Below, in pieces: positions 25,113 through 33,887 of a stretch of DNA of 42,549 nt (position 1 is its first letter; each line of letters opens with the position of its first letter). The notes beneath the pieces are model-generated. The model saw only the letters and a program-made list of their open reading frames with translations, had not been told where the DNA came from and did not search any database. The translations under genes and the position numbers were made by a program. Source of the DNA: Rhizobium sp. Q54 (GTDB lineage: Bacteria; Bacteroidota; Bacteroidia; Flavobacteriales; Flavobacteriaceae); assembly GCA_943328505.2 (NCBI GenBank), contig CALQAH020000017.1, positions 1 through 42,549 of the forward strand. Direction: 5' to 3'.

Positions 25113-25140
25113 ATATTGCAATATTACGATATAACAATAT
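25113..25140. promoter_or_regulatory. Probable ArsR operator (palindrome ATATTGCAATAT plus dyad half-site)
   Basis: A perfect 12-bp palindrome ATATTGCAATAT (25113-25124), with a second CAATAT half-site at 25135-25140, so ATATTG and CAATAT also form an outer dyad with a 16-base spacer. It covers the predicted transcription start region of arsR, between the -7 box and the start codon, as expected for ArsR/SmtB operators. Confidence 0.55.
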
Positions 25141-25146
25141 ACCAAA

Positions 25147-25154
25147 CAAATATA
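25147..25154 (-). promoter_or_regulatory. -7 box (TATATTTG) of the ars cassette
   Basis: Perfect TAnnTTTG on the minus strand, 50 bases before the arsR ATG and directly upstream of the palindromic operator. No -33 TTG at standard spacing. Confidence 0.5.
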
Positions 25155-25196
25155 AGTTGTTAAAAAATGATAAAGGTTTATCTCAAATTTATTTCC

Positions 25197-25204
25197 TATT
25201 TTTG
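25197..25204 (+). promoter_or_regulatory. -7 box (TATTTTTG) of the tpx operon
   Basis: Perfect TAnnTTTG, 20 bases before the tpx ATG. Probably drives the run tpx-dagK-ftsK-lolA-lptG-ribBA. Confidence 0.5.
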
Positions 25205-25224
25205 ACACTTAAAATTAAATAACA

Positions 25225-25722
25225 ATGGCAACAGTTTCACTTGGAGGAAATCCAGTAAAAACAAGTGGTGAATTACCTAAAGTAGGTTCAAAAGCACTTG
25301 ACTTTAAATTAGTAAAAGGAGATTTATCTCGAGTAACATTAACTGATTTTGCTGGAAGCAAATTGGTTTTAAATATATTTCCAAGTGTAGAAACCGGAGT
25401 TTGTTCGGCTTCAGTAAGAAAATTTAATGCATTAGCAAGCAATTTGACAAACACTAAAGTGTTGTGTATCTCAAGAGATTTACCTTTTACTCAAACCCGT
25501 TTTTGCGCAGCAGAAGGATTGGAAAATGTAATTAATTTATCTGATTTTAATACGGCCGATTTTGGAAAAAACTACGGATTACTAACTTTAGATGGTATTT
25601 TTGAAGGTTTACTTTCTAGAGCAATAGTGATTATTGATGAAAATGGGATTGTTACTTATACAGAACAAGTTCCTGACATAAGTGATGAACCCAATTATGA
25701 TGCTGCTTTAGCCGCACTTTAA
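25225..25722 (+). CDS. tpx: Thiol peroxidase
   Basis: 165 aa peroxiredoxin of the Tpx subfamily. The peroxidatic cysteine is in SVETGVCSASVRKF (Cys60) and the resolving cysteine in TRFCAAEGL (Cys94), matching the Cys61/Cys95 pair of E. coli Tpx. Reduces hydrogen and lipid hydroperoxides at the expense of thioredoxin, in the cytoplasm. First gene of a six-gene run; eight bases separate it from dagK. Confidence 0.95.
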   Translation: MATVSLGGNPVKTSGELPKVGSKALDFKLVKGDLSRVTLTDFAGSKLVLNIFPSVETGVCSASVRKFNALASNLTNTKVLCISRDLPFTQTRFCAAEGLENVINLSDFNTADFGKNYGLLTLDGIFEGLLSRAIVIIDENGIVTYTEQVPDISDEPNYDAALAAL

Positions 25723-25730
25723 TATTTAAT

Positions 25731-26108
25731 ATGGAATTTCAAAAAGATACTACTTTTTTTTCTGGTCGTTTTAAAAGTATGGGTTTTGCCATAAAAGGTG
25801 TTTTTAAACTCATTACTACAGAACACAGTATAATGGTTCAATCTTCACTAGCAGTATTGATGATCATTGCTGGGTTTTATTTCGAGATTGATCGTTACGA
25901 ATGGATCATGCAAATACTAACATTTGGATTAGTTCTTAGCATTGAAGGATTAAATACTGCCGTCGAAAAAATAGCCGACTTTATTCATCCTGAATACCAT
26001 GATAGAATTGGTTTCATAAAAGATATTGCAGCAGGTGCAGTAATGTTTGCAGCCTTAGCGGCACTTGCTGTTGGAATGTTAATTTATGTTCCTAAATTTT
26101 TAGAGTAA
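25731..26108 (+). CDS. dagK: Diacylglycerol kinase family membrane protein
   Basis: 125 aa with three membrane helices. The DgkA family motifs are seen: EHSIMVQ near the first helix, SIEGLNTAVEKIAD (catalytic Glu region) and KDIAAGAVMFAALAAL. Prokaryotic DgkA phosphorylates diacylglycerol; Gram-positive relatives phosphorylate undecaprenol, so the lipid substrate is uncertain. An amphipathic N-terminal segment (KSMGFAIKGVFKLI) lies on the membrane. Tightly packed between tpx and ftsK. Confidence 0.88.
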   Translation: MEFQKDTTFFSGRFKSMGFAIKGVFKLITTEHSIMVQSSLAVLMIIAGFYFEIDRYEWIMQILTFGLVLSIEGLNTAVEKIADFIHPEYHDRIGFIKDIAAGAVMFAALAALAVGMLIYVPKFLE

Positions 26109-26123
26109 TTATAATAAATCATA

Positions 26124-28571
26124 ATGGCAAAAACAATAAAAAAAGAATCCTTCACTGCATCAAAAGACGATAAATTAGATCCGAAAATTTCGATTAAATC
26201 AATGCGTCAATATAAAGTACTATTGGGTATCATGTTGGTTTTGTTATCTATTGCTTTACTCCTATCTTTTATTTCATTTTTTATTTACGGACAAGAAGAT
26301 CAAAATGCCATTAATGCTTTAGCCAACAGAAACGAACCTGTTAAAAATTGGTTAGGAAAATTTGGCGCCTATATTGCAGATTTTTTTATCTACAAAGGAT
26401 TTGGTGCTGCATCCTTCATTTTTGTGAAACTTTTCTTTTTGACTGGTGCTTTTTTGGTAATGGATTTACCGCTTAAAAAATTAAAAAGCACTTGGTTTTG
26501 GGACTTATTTGCCATCATTGTTTTATCGATATTATTTGGTTTTTTCGCAACTTCTTTGCCTGAACTTGGTGGAACTATTGGTTATGAAATGAATTTGTTT
26601 TCCCAAGATTATATTGGTAAAATTGGAACGCTATTGGTATTGATTTTTGGAATACTCATTTATTTGATATTCAAAATAAAAATGTCACCTGACGCTATAA
26701 AATCTTTTTTTGAAAAAAAGAAAAAAGAGATTAATGAAGATTTCAATACATTAAAAACCCCTTTAAGTAGTGATTACAATCTAGAAGAATTTGCAGTTAA
26801 TGATGAGGCAATAATAGAAGAACCCGAATTAAAACCTACCTCACAATTCGAAATCAATAAAGAAATATTAAAACCAACCATTGAGAATGCTTCTGAAATC
26901 AATTTAGAACCAACTATTAAACCAGCACCAATTGCTCCTACTCCAATGCCAAAAATGGAAATCATTGAAACCAATGATGAAGCTTTTGTAATCGAGAAAG
27001 CACCGGAAGAAGATATAGTTGAAGAAAATTTAGCCTCAAAACTCGTTGCCGATTTTGGATTATTTGATCCAACCTTGGATTTATCCCATTACAAATTTCC
27101 AACTCTTGATTTATTAAAAGATTATTCATCGGGTGGAATCACTATCAACCAAGAAGAATTAGAAGAAAACAAAAATAAAATCGTTGAAACGCTTCGCAAT
27201 TACAAAATCGAAATAGCCCAAATTAAAGCTACTGTTGGACCATCAGTAACGTTATACGAAATTGTACCCGAAGCTGGAATTCGTATCTCTAAAATTAAAA
27301 GTTTAGAAGACGATATTGCCTTATCACTTTCGGCATTAGGCATCCGTATCATCGCTCCAATTCCTGGAAAAGGAACCATTGGTATTGAAGTTCCAAACAA
27401 AAACCCAACCATGGTTTCCATGAAAAGTGTGATTGGTTCAGCCAAATTTCAAGAAGCAGAAATGGAATTACCGATTGCATTAGGAAAAACAATATCCAAC
27501 GAAACCTTTGTCGTTGATTTAGCTAAAATGCCACACTTATTGATGGCTGGTGCAACAGGACAAGGAAAGTCTGTAGGATTGAATGCGGTTTTAACATCAT
27601 TATTGTACAAAAAACATCCCGCCGAAGTGAAGTTTGTTTTGGTGGATCCTAAGAAAGTTGAATTGACCCTTTTTAATAAAATAGAACGCCATTATTTAGC
27701 CAAACTTCCTGATACAGAAGATGCTATTATTACGGATAATAACAAAGTAATCAATACGTTGAATTCACTTTGTGTAGAAATGGACAACCGTTATTCTTTA
27801 TTGAAAGATGCCATGGTTCGAAATATCAAAGAATATAACGAAAAATTCAAAGCTAGAAAATTAAACCCCGAAAACGGACATCGATTTTTACCTTATATAG
27901 TTCTTGTTGTTGATGAGTTTGCCGATTTGATTATGACTGCAGGTAAAGAAGTAGAAACGCCTATTGCTCGTTTGGCGCAATTGGCTAGAGCTATTGGAAT
28001 TCATTTAATTATTGCTACTCAACGACCTTCTGTTAATGTAATTACGGGAATTATTAAAGCCAATTTTCCCGCTAGAATTGCCTTTAGAGTAACTTCAAAA
28101 ATTGACTCAAGAACCATCTTAGATACTCAAGGTGCAGATCAATTAATAGGACGAGGTGATATGCTTTACACTAATGGTAATGATGTAGTTAGAGTACAAT
28201 GTGCCTTTGTTGATACACCAGAAGTTGAAAAAATTACGGAATATATTGGTTCTCAAAAAGCCTACGCTAGCGCCTACTTATTGCCTGAGTTTGTTGGCGA
28301 AGAAGGCAGTGTGAATCTTGAAATGGACATTTCAGAAAGAGATACCTTATTTAGAGAAGCTGCCGAGATAATAGTAACTGCACAACAAGGTTCGGCATCA
28401 TTATTGCAAAGAAAGTTGAAATTGGGCTACAACCGCGCTGGAAGATTGATTGATCAATTGGAAGCTGCCGGAATTGTTGGACCATTTGAAGGAAGTAAAG
28501 CACGAAGCGTGAACATTCTCGACTTGACTTCTTTAGATCAATTTTTTTCTAATGAACAAAATAATAATTAA
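26124..28571 (+). CDS. ftsK: DNA translocase FtsK/SpoIIIE
   Basis: 815 aa. Four N-terminal membrane helices (residues ~30-190), an acidic/Pro-rich linker (~195-310), then the motor: Walker A GATGQGKSVGLN (~476-487), Walker B VLVVDEFADLI, and the C-terminal winged-helix gamma domain (LLQRKLKLGYNRAGRLIDQLEAAGIVGPFEGSKAR) that reads KOPS-type sequences. Anchored at the division septum, it pumps chromosome termini and activates XerCD recombination. Complete and of usual length. Confidence 0.95.
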   Translation: MAKTIKKESFTASKDDKLDPKISIKSMRQYKVLLGIMLVLLSIALLLSFISFFIYGQEDQNAINALANRNEPVKNWLGKFGAYIADFFIYKGFGAASFIFVKLFFLTGAFLVMDLPLKKLKSTWFWDLFAIIVLSILFGFFATSLPELGGTIGYEMNLFSQDYIGKIGTLLVLIFGILIYLIFKIKMSPDAIKSFFEKKKKEINEDFNTLKTPLSSDYNLEEFAVNDEAIIEEPELKPTSQFEINKEILKPTIENASEINLEPTIKPAPIAPTPMPKMEIIETNDEAFVIEKAPEEDIVEENLASKLVADFGLFDPTLDLSHYKFPTLDLLKDYSSGGITINQEELEENKNKIVETLRNYKIEIAQIKATVGPSVTLYEIVPEAGIRISKIKSLEDDIALSLSALGIRIIAPIPGKGTIGIEVPNKNPTMVSMKSVIGSAKFQEAEMELPIALGKTISNETFVVDLAKMPHLLMAGATGQGKSVGLNAVLTSLLYKKHPAEVKFVLVDPKKVELTLFNKIERHYLAKLPDTEDAIITDNNKVINTLNSLCVEMDNRYSLLKDAMVRNIKEYNEKFKARKLNPENGHRFLPYIVLVVDEFADLIMTAGKEVETPIARLAQLARAIGIHLIIATQRPSVNVITGIIKANFPARIAFRVTSKIDSRTILDTQGADQLIGRGDMLYTNGNDVVRVQCAFVDTPEVEKITEYIGSQKAYASAYLLPEFVGEEGSVNLEMDISERDTLFREAAEIIVTAQQGSASLLQRKLKLGYNRAGRLIDQLEAAGIVGPFEGSKARSVNILDLTSLDQFFSNEQNNN

Positions 28572-28575
28572 GAGT

Positions 28576-29214
28576 ATGAGATTAGTATCGATTGCACTGT
28601 TGTTTTTTATTGGAATGGCAACACAAGCACAAGATAAAAAAGCGAAAGATTTATTGGATGAAGTAACTGCCAAAATCAAATCTTACAATAATATTGCTAT
28701 AGATTTTAAATACACTTTAAATAATACAAAAGAAAACATCAACCGAGACAGCAAGGGAAATGTTGTTTTACAAGGCAATATGTATGTTTTGAATTTTATG
28801 GGTGTTACCAAAATATATGATGGCAAGAAAACCTACACTATAGTTCCAGAAGATGAAGAAGTTAGCGTTTCAAAATTAGCCGATAAAGAGGATAATGCGA
28901 TTACACCTTCAAAAATGTTATCTTTTTTCAATACCGGTTATAAATTTTATTGGGATATCCTTCAAGATATAAAAGGCAGAAAAATTCAATACATCAAACT
29001 ACTTCCAACCAACGCTAAAGACCAACGTAAAGAAATTTTATTAGGCATTGATGTCCAAACCAAAAACATCTACAACCTAATAGAAATGGGAAAAAATGGA
29101 ACAAAAACCACGCTTACTGTTAATTCTTTTAAAACCAACCAACCTTTGTCAAAAAATCAATTTACATTTGTAACAAGTAATTATCCAAATTACTACATCA
29201 ATAAATTAGATTAA
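28576..29214 (+). CDS. lolA: LolA-like outer-membrane lipoprotein carrier protein
   Basis: 212 aa. Signal peptide MRLVSIALLFFIGMATQAQ followed by a LolA-type beta-barrel pattern (LLDEVTAKIKSYNNIAIDFKYTL; KGNVVLQGNMYVLNFMGVTKIYDGKKTYTI). It probably carries lipoproteins across the periplasm. The frame also has an ATG at 28552, which would overlap ftsK by 20 bases and add MNKIIIKS; either start leaves a functional signal peptide. Followed by an lptG-type gene, the arrangement expected for envelope-biogenesis genes. Confidence 0.82.
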   Translation: MRLVSIALLFFIGMATQAQDKKAKDLLDEVTAKIKSYNNIAIDFKYTLNNTKENINRDSKGNVVLQGNMYVLNFMGVTKIYDGKKTYTIVPEDEEVSVSKLADKEDNAITPSKMLSFFNTGYKFYWDILQDIKGRKIQYIKLLPTNAKDQRKEILLGIDVQTKNIYNLIEMGKNGTKTTLTVNSFKTNQPLSKNQFTFVTSNYPNYYINKLD

Positions 29215-29221
29215 TTTCGAG

Positions 29222-30658
29222 GTGAAAATTCTTGACAAGTACTTATTAAAAACCTTCCTTACTACATTTACAACAGTATTTGTAATACTATTTTTTATAT
29301 TCATATTACAAACTGTTTGGTTATTTATTAGCGAATTGGCGGGAAAAGACTTAGATCTAATTCTGATTTTGAAGTTTTTGTTATTTAAAATGCCAAGTTT
29401 AGTGCCATTATTTTTACCCCTATCCATACTTTTAGCTTCGATTATGACTTTCGGATCATTATCCGAAAATTATGAGTTTGCAGCCATGAAATCCTCTGGG
29501 ATATCTCTAAAAAGAGCTATGAGAAGTTTAACTATATTTATTTTATTGTTGAGTATTGTTACTTTTTTGTTTGCTAATAATGTCATTCCCTATGCCGAAT
29601 ATAAATTTATAAATTTCCGTAGAAATATTGCACAAGTAAAACCAGCGATGGCCATCGCTGAAGGACAGTTTAGTGATGTTGGTGCCTATAACATTAAAGT
29701 GGAAAAAAAATCGGGTAAAAACGGAACACACTTAGACCAAGTAACCATTCATAAAAAATCACAAATGGGTTCAGGTAGCAATACCGTTATTAAAGCAAAA
29801 AAAGGCGAATTAATTAGTAATGAAGATTCTAATATATTAAAACTTGTGCTCTTTGATGGGAACTATTATGAAGATATTATTCCAAAGAAATTTGAAGAAC
29901 GAAAAAATGTCCCTTTTGCTAAAAGTGAATTCAAACAGTATGTTATTAATATCGACCTATCAAAACTAAATACTACTGATATTAATGATGAACAAATAAC
30001 CAACAAAAATACCATGCTTACAATAGGAGAATTAAAGTATACTTTAGATTCTTTAAATAATAATTATAAAAAAGATATGGTTTCTTACACCGATAATATA
30101 TATGTTCGTACAGGAATTGCTAACAATACAACACAAAAAATAGGAAAAGAAAAAATACCAAAATCCAATAAATTATTACTGAACTATACCAATTCTCAAC
30201 AACAACAAATTTTAAAAGTCGCTTGTTCTACTGTGGATGCTTCAAACTTTTCAATTGAAAGTTCCCAATTTGAAATGGAAAATAAAGTAAAAACCATCAA
30301 TGACCATTGGATTGCTTTTTACGATAAGTTTGTTATTGCATTTGCTTGTTTTTTAATGTTTTTTATCGGTGCACCTTTAGGAGCCATTATTAGAAAAGGT
30401 GGTTTAGGACTTCCTATTGTTTTTGCTATATTAATTTTTATTATTTTTCATTTCATCAATACCTTCGGTAAAAAAGTAGCTGGCGAGAATGGCATCTCCC
30501 CTTTTCTTGGCTGTTGGATGTCAACGTTTGTACTCACACCTTTGGCAATTATACTCACAAAAAGAGCTACGGACGATAAAGGGTTTACCATAAATATGGA
30601 TTTTATTACACAGCCAATTCAAAAATTATATCAAAAAATATTTCCATCAGAGGAATAA
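29222..30658 (+). CDS. LptF/LptG family LPS export permease
   Basis: 478 aa with a GTG start at 29222, seven bases after the lolA stop. Three N-terminal membrane helices, including [38 protein letters not shown] (the YjgP/YjgQ signature around ELxAxxxxG), a ~230-residue periplasmic beta-jellyroll, and three C-terminal helices ([21 protein letters not shown]). With a partner permease and LptB it extracts lipopolysaccharide for the Lpt bridge. Whether it is LptF or LptG cannot be decided from the sequence alone. Confidence 0.88.
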   Translation: MKILDKYLLKTFLTTFTTVFVILFFIFILQTVWLFISELAGKDLDLILILKFLLFKMPSLVPLFLPLSILLASIMTFGSLSENYEFAAMKSSGISLKRAMRSLTIFILLLSIVTFLFANNVIPYAEYKFINFRRNIAQVKPAMAIAEGQFSDVGAYNIKVEKKSGKNGTHLDQVTIHKKSQMGSGSNTVIKAKKGELISNEDSNILKLVLFDGNYYEDIIPKKFEERKNVPFAKSEFKQYVINIDLSKLNTTDINDEQITNKNTMLTIGELKYTLDSLNNNYKKDMVSYTDNIYVRTGIANNTTQKIGKEKIPKSNKLLLNYTNSQQQQILKVACSTVDASNFSIESSQFEMENKVKTINDHWIAFYDKFVIAFACFLMFFIGAPLGAIIRKGGLGLPIVFAILIFIIFHFINTFGKKVAGENGISPFLGCWMSTFVLTPLAIILTKRATDDKGFTINMDFITQPIQKLYQKIFPSEE

Positions 30659-30670
30659 ATACAACTACAA

Positions 30671-31804
30671 ATGAGTATCGACAAAATACAACTCAACACA
30701 ATTGAAGAAGCTATTGAAGACATTCGAAATGGCAAAATTATCATTGTCGTTGATGATGAAGATAGAGAAAACGAAGGCGACTTTTTGGCAGCAGCCGAAA
30801 AGGTAACTCCCGAAATGATTAATTTCATGGCCACTCACGGTAGAGGATTAATTTGTGCGCCATTAACCGAAAAACGTTGCTCTGATTTAGAACTTCGTTC
30901 CATGGTGACGAACAACACCGATCATTTGGAAACTGCCTTTACCGTTTCGGTAGATTTAAAAGGAAATGGTGTGACCACAGGAATCTCAGCTGCCGATAGA
31001 GCTAAAACGATATTAGCCTTAGTTAATGATGCTACAAAACCTTATGATTTGGCGCGTCCTGGACATATCTTCCCGCTCACAGCTAAACAAGGAGGCGTTC
31101 TTAGAAGAACTGGTCACACAGAAGCAGCAATTGACTTTGCTAGACTCGCCGGTTTCAAACCCGCTGGTGTAATTGTAGAGATTATGAATGAAGATGGTAC
31201 TATGGCGCGTTTACCTCAACTCTTTGAAGTAGCCAAAAAGTTCAATCTTAAATTAGTTTCGATTGAGGATTTGGTAGCTTACAGGATGCAACATGATAGT
31301 CTAATTGTTAAAAAAGATGATTTTGAAATAGAAACACGTTTTGGAAAATTCCGTTTACGTGCTTATCAACAAACCACCAACAATCAAGTTCACATAGCTT
31401 TAACCAAAGGCAGCTGGAATTTGGGTGATGCTATTTTGACTCGAATAAATTCTACACAAGTAAATAACGACGTATTAGGCACTTTAACTAACGATGTTAG
31501 CGAAAAACTTGACGATATGTTTAAACGTATTAACAACGAAGGAAAAGGCGCCATATTGTTTATCAATCAAGAAGTGCAATCATCCGATTTGTTACATATA
31601 ATAACCGAACTCAAATCGCTTCAAACTCAAGGTATTTTCAAAGCCCCGCAAATTAAAATGGATGTGAAAGATTATGGAATAGGTGCTCAAATACTTCACG
31701 ATATTGATATTTCAAAAATTAAATTGATATCCAATGCGCAACATACCAAACGTGTAGGAATGATTGGTTATGGCTTGGAGATAACCGATTATGTCGAATA
31801 TTAA
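30671..31804 (+). CDS. ribB: 3,4-dihydroxy-2-butanone-4-phosphate synthase with degenerate GTP cyclohydrolase II domain
   Basis: 377 aa with RibBA layout. The N-terminal half (residues ~1-205) has intact DHBP synthase motifs: [24 protein letters not shown] and [16 protein letters not shown]. It makes the four-carbon riboflavin precursor from ribulose 5-phosphate. The C-terminal half aligns with GTP cyclohydrolase II, but the zinc-binding pattern HSEC...RCDC reads INSTQ...TNDVS and the RQEGRGIGL region reads NQEVQSSDL, while YGIGAQIL and [11 protein letters not shown] remain. It should therefore lack cyclohydrolase activity, with a separate ribA elsewhere. Last gene of the tpx run, followed by a strong terminator. 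Confidence 0.9.
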   Translation: MSIDKIQLNTIEEAIEDIRNGKIIIVVDDEDRENEGDFLAAAEKVTPEMINFMATHGRGLICAPLTEKRCSDLELRSMVTNNTDHLETAFTVSVDLKGNGVTTGISAADRAKTILALVNDATKPYDLARPGHIFPLTAKQGGVLRRTGHTEAAIDFARLAGFKPAGVIVEIMNEDGTMARLPQLFEVAKKFNLKLVSIEDLVAYRMQHDSLIVKKDDFEIETRFGKFRLRAYQQTTNNQVHIALTKGSWNLGDAILTRINSTQVNNDVLGTLTNDVSEKLDDMFKRINNEGKGAILFINQEVQSSDLLHIITELKSLQTQGIFKAPQIKMDVKDYGIGAQILHDIDISKIKLISNAQHTKRVGMIGYGLEITDYVEY

Positions 31805-31816
31805 ATAACTATTTTT

Positions 31817-31846
31817 AAACCGATTACTTAAATAATCGGTTTTTTT
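31817..31846. terminator. Strong bidirectional terminator after ribB
   Basis: Perfect stem AAACCGATTA / TAATCGGTTT with a six-base loop and continuing T-run. It overlaps the last codon of the convergent barrel-protein gene. Confidence 0.9.
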
Positions 31847-32738
31847 ATTGTTTAGACCGAAGACTAAGTCCAATTTGTAAAAAGGCTGATGCTTTTAAAT
31901 TATTTTCAAAATCGGAAGAGGGCGTTTCAAAATTACTGGTATACAAATCGAAATTACGCCGAACTACATAGCCCACTTTTAGAGTTAACCACACGTTGGA
32001 GGTTACACTACAAGCAAAAGTGGGGTGAACATAAAAATTCAATGTTCTAAGGTATTCAATTGAATTGCCTGTATTTACATGAACTAAAGTTGGATCTGCT
32101 GAATAAGCAAACCCATACTCCATTTTCTTTTTCGAAAAAAAAACTACACTAGCGTTATTTGGAAAATAGGTTGTAAAACGCATTTTTTCAGATGTGTACG
32201 TGAAGGCTAGAATGGGGATTATACTGTTTTTACCAAAATCATTATTATAATTCAACCCAAAACCCAATTTTATTTTAGAATTATTTTGAGAAGTCCGCAT
32301 GGCAATTGTCGACAAAGCAGGAAAAAAATCATTGGTTCCAATAGAAGCTTCAAAATCACTTCTTATATTGAGTCGAGGTACCATTAGCAATTCCCAATTT
32401 GAATTGATACTGTGACGAATTAAAAAAGTAGTTTTTAGTTCATGCCATTGTTCTGGCAAATTTAAAGTAACAAGGGGTTCGGAATCATAGTTGAACTGAG
32501 ACAAACGATAATAAAGAATCGTGTTCAGCTTTGTTTTCTTTCCCAAAATTAGGGTTGGTGTAACAAGATTACCTTCTATATTTCTCAAACTGGAATTTCC
32601 TCCACCTTCCTTAAAATCCGATTTCGGTACAAAAGTATAATAGAAATAAGCTACATCTGCATTGCTTTGTGAATGTGAAATTGACATACAGCACAACAGC
32701 AAAAAAGTATAAAAAAAATTGGGCCTGTTGCTGTTCAT
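31845..32738 (-). CDS. DUF6268-like outer-membrane beta-barrel protein
   Basis: 297 aa. Signal peptide through MSISHSQS, then repeated amphipathic strands with aromatic girdle residues (VAYFYYTFVPKSDF, LNTILYYRLSQFNYD, WELLMVPRLNIRSDF, IKLGFGLNYNNDFG, FACSVTSNVWLTLKVGYVVRRNF), ending SAFLQIGLSLRSKQ as a final strand. It resembles the DUF6268 outer-membrane family of Bacteroidota; the role is unknown. The terminator shared with ribB overlaps its 3' end. No consensus -7 box was found upstream. Confidence 0.72.
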   Translation of the reverse strand: MNSNRPNFFYTFLLLCCMSISHSQSNADVAYFYYTFVPKSDFKEGGGNSSLRNIEGNLVTPTLILGKKTKLNTILYYRLSQFNYDSEPLVTLNLPEQWHELKTTFLIRHSINSNWELLMVPRLNIRSDFEASIGTNDFFPALSTIAMRTSQNNSKIKLGFGLNYNNDFGKNSIIPILAFTYTSEKMRFTTYFPNNASVVFFSKKKMEYGFAYSADPTLVHVNTGNSIEYLRTLNFYVHPTFACSVTSNVWLTLKVGYVVRRNFDLYTSNFETPSSDFENNLKASAFLQIGLSLRSKQ

Positions 32739-32885
32739 AGTGGTTTATACTTTTTATCGCCCTAATATTTTAGTGATGCCGATGTATTTAGGTCTCTAAA
32801 ATAGGGAAAATGAATGGATTAGTTTTTAAAACAGAAAATTACTTTATTTTTTAGACAAAATCTTTTGGAAACCAAAAAAGGTTGC

Positions 32886-32893
32886 TATATTTG
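32886..32893 (+). promoter_or_regulatory. Promoter of tRNA-Ser (-7 box TATATTTG)
   Basis: Perfect TAnnTTTG with TTG at 32865-32867, 18 bases upstream: a complete consensus promoter 35 bases ahead of the tRNA. It shares TATATTTGCACTC with the tRNA-Gly promoter. Confidence 0.7.
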
Positions 32894-32928
32894 CACTCGC
32901 AATCATAAATTTTTGATTGTCGCTCACT

Positions 32929-33013
32929 GGAGAAATGGCAGAGCGGTCGAATGCGGCAGTCTTGAAAACTGTTGACTGTCACAGGTCCGGGGGTTCGAAT
33001 CCCTCTTTCTCCG
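32929..33013 (+). tRNA. tRNA-Ser (anticodon TGA)
   Basis: Acceptor GGAGAAA / TTTCTCC with discriminator G; anticodon stem GCAGT/ACTGT around loop CTTGAAA (anticodon TGA); a long class II variable arm (TTGACTGTCACAGGTCC) as in tRNA-Ser; T arm GGGGGTTCGAATCCCTC. 85 nt; CCA is not encoded. Confidence 0.97.
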
Positions 33014-33050
33014 CATAATACATGTTTCAAATGAAACAAAAACTCACAAA

Positions 33051-33082
33051 GCCCTTTAAATATTAGTATCTAAAGGGTTTTT
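33051..33082 (+). terminator. Terminator after tRNA-Ser
   Basis: Stem CCCTTTA (33052-33058) / TAAAGGG (33071-33077) with a 12-base loop and five T. Confidence 0.7.
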
Positions 33083-33124
33083 CAATTTTGACTGATGTGT
33101 CAAAAAGCACATAATACATACAAA

Positions 33125-33469
33125 ATGTATAAAAACTTAATCTTCATATTAATCTTTTCCTTAACCGCAAACGCCCAAAAGATTTATAAGACACCATCAG
33201 GTGCTAAGTATCATTTGGGAAGTTGTAGAATGATTAAGAATGTGTCGGAAGAAATATCTTTTGATGAGGCTGCTCAGCTTGGATTGTCACCCTGTAAAAT
33301 ATGCAACCCTAAAGATTATAAAACATTGGGATTGAAAGCTTCAAAAAACAAAGCGCAAGGACAAAACCAAACAGTGCAATGCAAGGGAACAACAAAAAAA
33401 GGCACACGATGCAAACATAGAACGAGCATTGCCAATGGATATTGCTCTCAGCATAATCCCGATAATTGA
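33125..33469 (+). CDS. Small secreted protein with two Cys/His zinc-binding-like modules (DUF5763-like C-terminus)
   Basis: 114 aa. Signal peptide MYKNLIFILIFSLTANAQ. Module 1 has His30, Cys34, Cys57 and Cys60 (KYHLGSC...LSPCKIC), like the small metal-binding fold of Ada or thermonuclease-associated domains. Module 2 has Cys86, Cys96, Cys107 and His110 (CKGTTKKGTRCKHR...GYCSQH), the pattern of DUF5763-type proteins. A basic linker joins them. Probably periplasmic or surface; the function is unknown. The in-frame ATG at 33095 would add ten residues ahead of the signal peptide, so 33125 is preferred. Confidence 0.75.
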   Translation: MYKNLIFILIFSLTANAQKIYKTPSGAKYHLGSCRMIKNVSEEISFDEAAQLGLSPCKICNPKDYKTLGLKASKNKAQGQNQTVQCKGTTKKGTRCKHRTSIANGYCSQHNPDN

Positions 33470-33480
33470 AATCAATTTAT

Positions 33481-33879
33481 TTAATCTACATCTAATTCAT
33501 ATTCGTTTCCTTCATCATCCATTGCATTTAGAACACCTTTGTCTATCCATTCTGTTTCCACTTCTATTTCTTCTCCGTTGCTATTGGTTATAGTTCCTGA
33601 GCCGTATTTACCATTCATGGAAATATTTCCACTAACCTCATCTCCGTTAGCATCAGTTCCCGAAACCTCATAATTATATTCATAGTTTCCTGATTCGCCT
33701 TTGCGGTATTCGTATTCATATGTAGTGTCTGTATGGATAGTTTCTTCATTATTTATGGCTGCTTCTGTTGAAGTAACTAAGTTATTGGGCTGAACCTCCT
33801 CTTTCTGTTTGCAAGAAATAGCCATTACTAAAACGAATCCAAAAAGCAAAAAATAGGCTTTTGTTATTTTTGTTTTCAT
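33481..33879 (-). CDS. Acidic lipoprotein of unknown function
   Basis: 132 aa. Lipoprotein signal with lipobox AISC (Cys23), then a very acidic, Tyr/Gly/Glu/Asn-rich chain (YEYEYRKGESGNYEYNYEV, NGKYGSGTITNSNGEEIEVE), probably beta-rich and surface or periplasm exposed. There are no cysteines after the lipidation site. It follows the nuclease-fold gene on the same strand by eight bases, so cotranscription is likely. Confidence 0.7.
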   Translation of the reverse strand: MKTKITKAYFLLFGFVLVMAISCKQKEEVQPNNLVTSTEAAINNEETIHTDTTYEYEYRKGESGNYEYNYEVSGTDANGDEVSGNISMNGKYGSGTITNSNGEEIEVETEWIDKGVLNAMDDEGNEYELDVD

Positions 33880-33887
33880 ACGCTCTT

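Noticed and set aside
32851..33039. Minus-strand ORF reading CGERGIRTPGPVTVNSFQDC across tRNA-Ser
   Set aside because: It is the antisense translation of the tRNA-Ser gene; this peptide is a well-known annotation artefact, not a protein.
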